Shown piece after piece: positions 5,792 to 5,923 of a stretch of DNA of 5,923 nucleotides. Origin of the DNA: DAIRVC01 sp036803025 (GTDB lineage Bacteria > Chloroflexota > Anaerolineae > Anaerolineales > E44-bin32); assembly GCA_036803025.1 (NCBI GenBank), contig DAIRVC010000164.1:1-5923 (forward strand), written 5' to 3'. Position 1 is the stretch's first letter. The number at the start of each line of letters is the position of its first letter. The position numbers and the translations under genes were made by a program. The notes under the pieces were generated by a model. The model was not told the origin of the DNA. It made no database searches and saw only the letters and a list, made by a program, of their open reading frames with translations.

Positions 5792-5923
5792 CTAGACCTT
5801 CGATAGGAAGTCCGTCACGATCCGGCGGAACTGCTCAGGGTGGTCGAGATTCGGAAGATGGGCGGCGGCCTCGATCACGACCTGGCGCGCCGAAGGCAGG
5901 TTCGCGACCATGAGGCGGCCGCC
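5792..5923 (-). CDS. Alpha/beta hydrolase, C-terminal end (N-terminus outside window)
   Basis: The minus-strand frame is open from the window edge to TAG at 5794-5792, giving 43 residues. The fragment shows the typical last strand and helix of the alpha/beta hydrolase fold: LPSARQVVIEAAAHLPNLDHPEQF followed in part by an amphipathic end RRIVTDFLSKV. The His of AAAHLPNL is at the position of the catalytic triad histidine. The nucleophile elbow and the acid lie outside the window, so the reaction (esterase, lactonase, haloalkane dehalogenase-like or other) cannot be told. It converges on ahcY across 151 nt. Confidence 0.75.
   Translation of the reverse strand, partial: GGRLMVANLPSARQVVIEAAAHLPNLDHPEQFRRIVTDFLSKV

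Noticed and set aside
1..5923. CRISPR arrays, tRNA or rRNA genes, insertion sequences, prophage or defence genes
   Set aside because: No spaced direct repeats, cloverleaf-like segments, transposase motifs or terminal inverted repeats were seen; all long coding regions are explained by metabolic or envelope genes.

Overview
This is a GC-rich bacterial window, probably from an uncultured Chloroflexota (Anaerolineae-like) genome. The lineage guess rests on three things: strong G/C bias at third codon positions, a lipoprotein with a Thr-Pro tandem linker straight after the lipobox cysteine (a style common in that phylum), and the short GYGWCGRG-type S-adenosylhomocysteine hydrolase. A run of 10 Ns inside a gene shows that this is draft, scaffolded sequence. 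The taxonomy is inference only.

Layout. From the left edge to 1276, on the minus strand, lies the N-terminal 425 residues of a secreted TPR-repeat lipoprotein; its C-terminus is beyond the window. A divergent intergenic region (1277-1549) carries one good sigma70-type promoter in each direction. On the plus strand follows a tight four-gene operon: mtnA (1550-2617), adenosine kinase adoK (2602-3598, interrupted by the N gap), a GNAT acetyltransferase (3595-4359) and ahcY (4378-5640). Neighbouring genes overlap by 16 and 4 nt, and the last gap is 18 nt. A 151-nt convergent intergenic region holds two perfect hairpins. At the right edge, on the minus strand, is the last 43 residues of an alpha/beta hydrolase.

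Function. The operon deals with by-products of S-adenosylmethionine use. AhcY splits S-adenosylhomocysteine into homocysteine and adenosine. AdoK phosphorylates the adenosine to AMP, which pulls the reversible AhcY reaction forward. MtnA isomerises methylthioribose-1-phosphate, the sugar phosphate left when methylthioadenosine is phosphorolysed. The GNAT protein has no established place in this pathway and is the unexplained member.

No clearly new system is visible. The points most worth a second look are: the assembly gap that breaks the adoK frame, with an apparently spurious 33-nt contig tip; a near-consensus promoter placed so that the lipoprotein mRNA should be leaderless; a short mtnA leader with a GC hairpin followed by TTTT and a start codon in a small loop; and the conserved-looking but unassigned acetyltransferase inside the operon.
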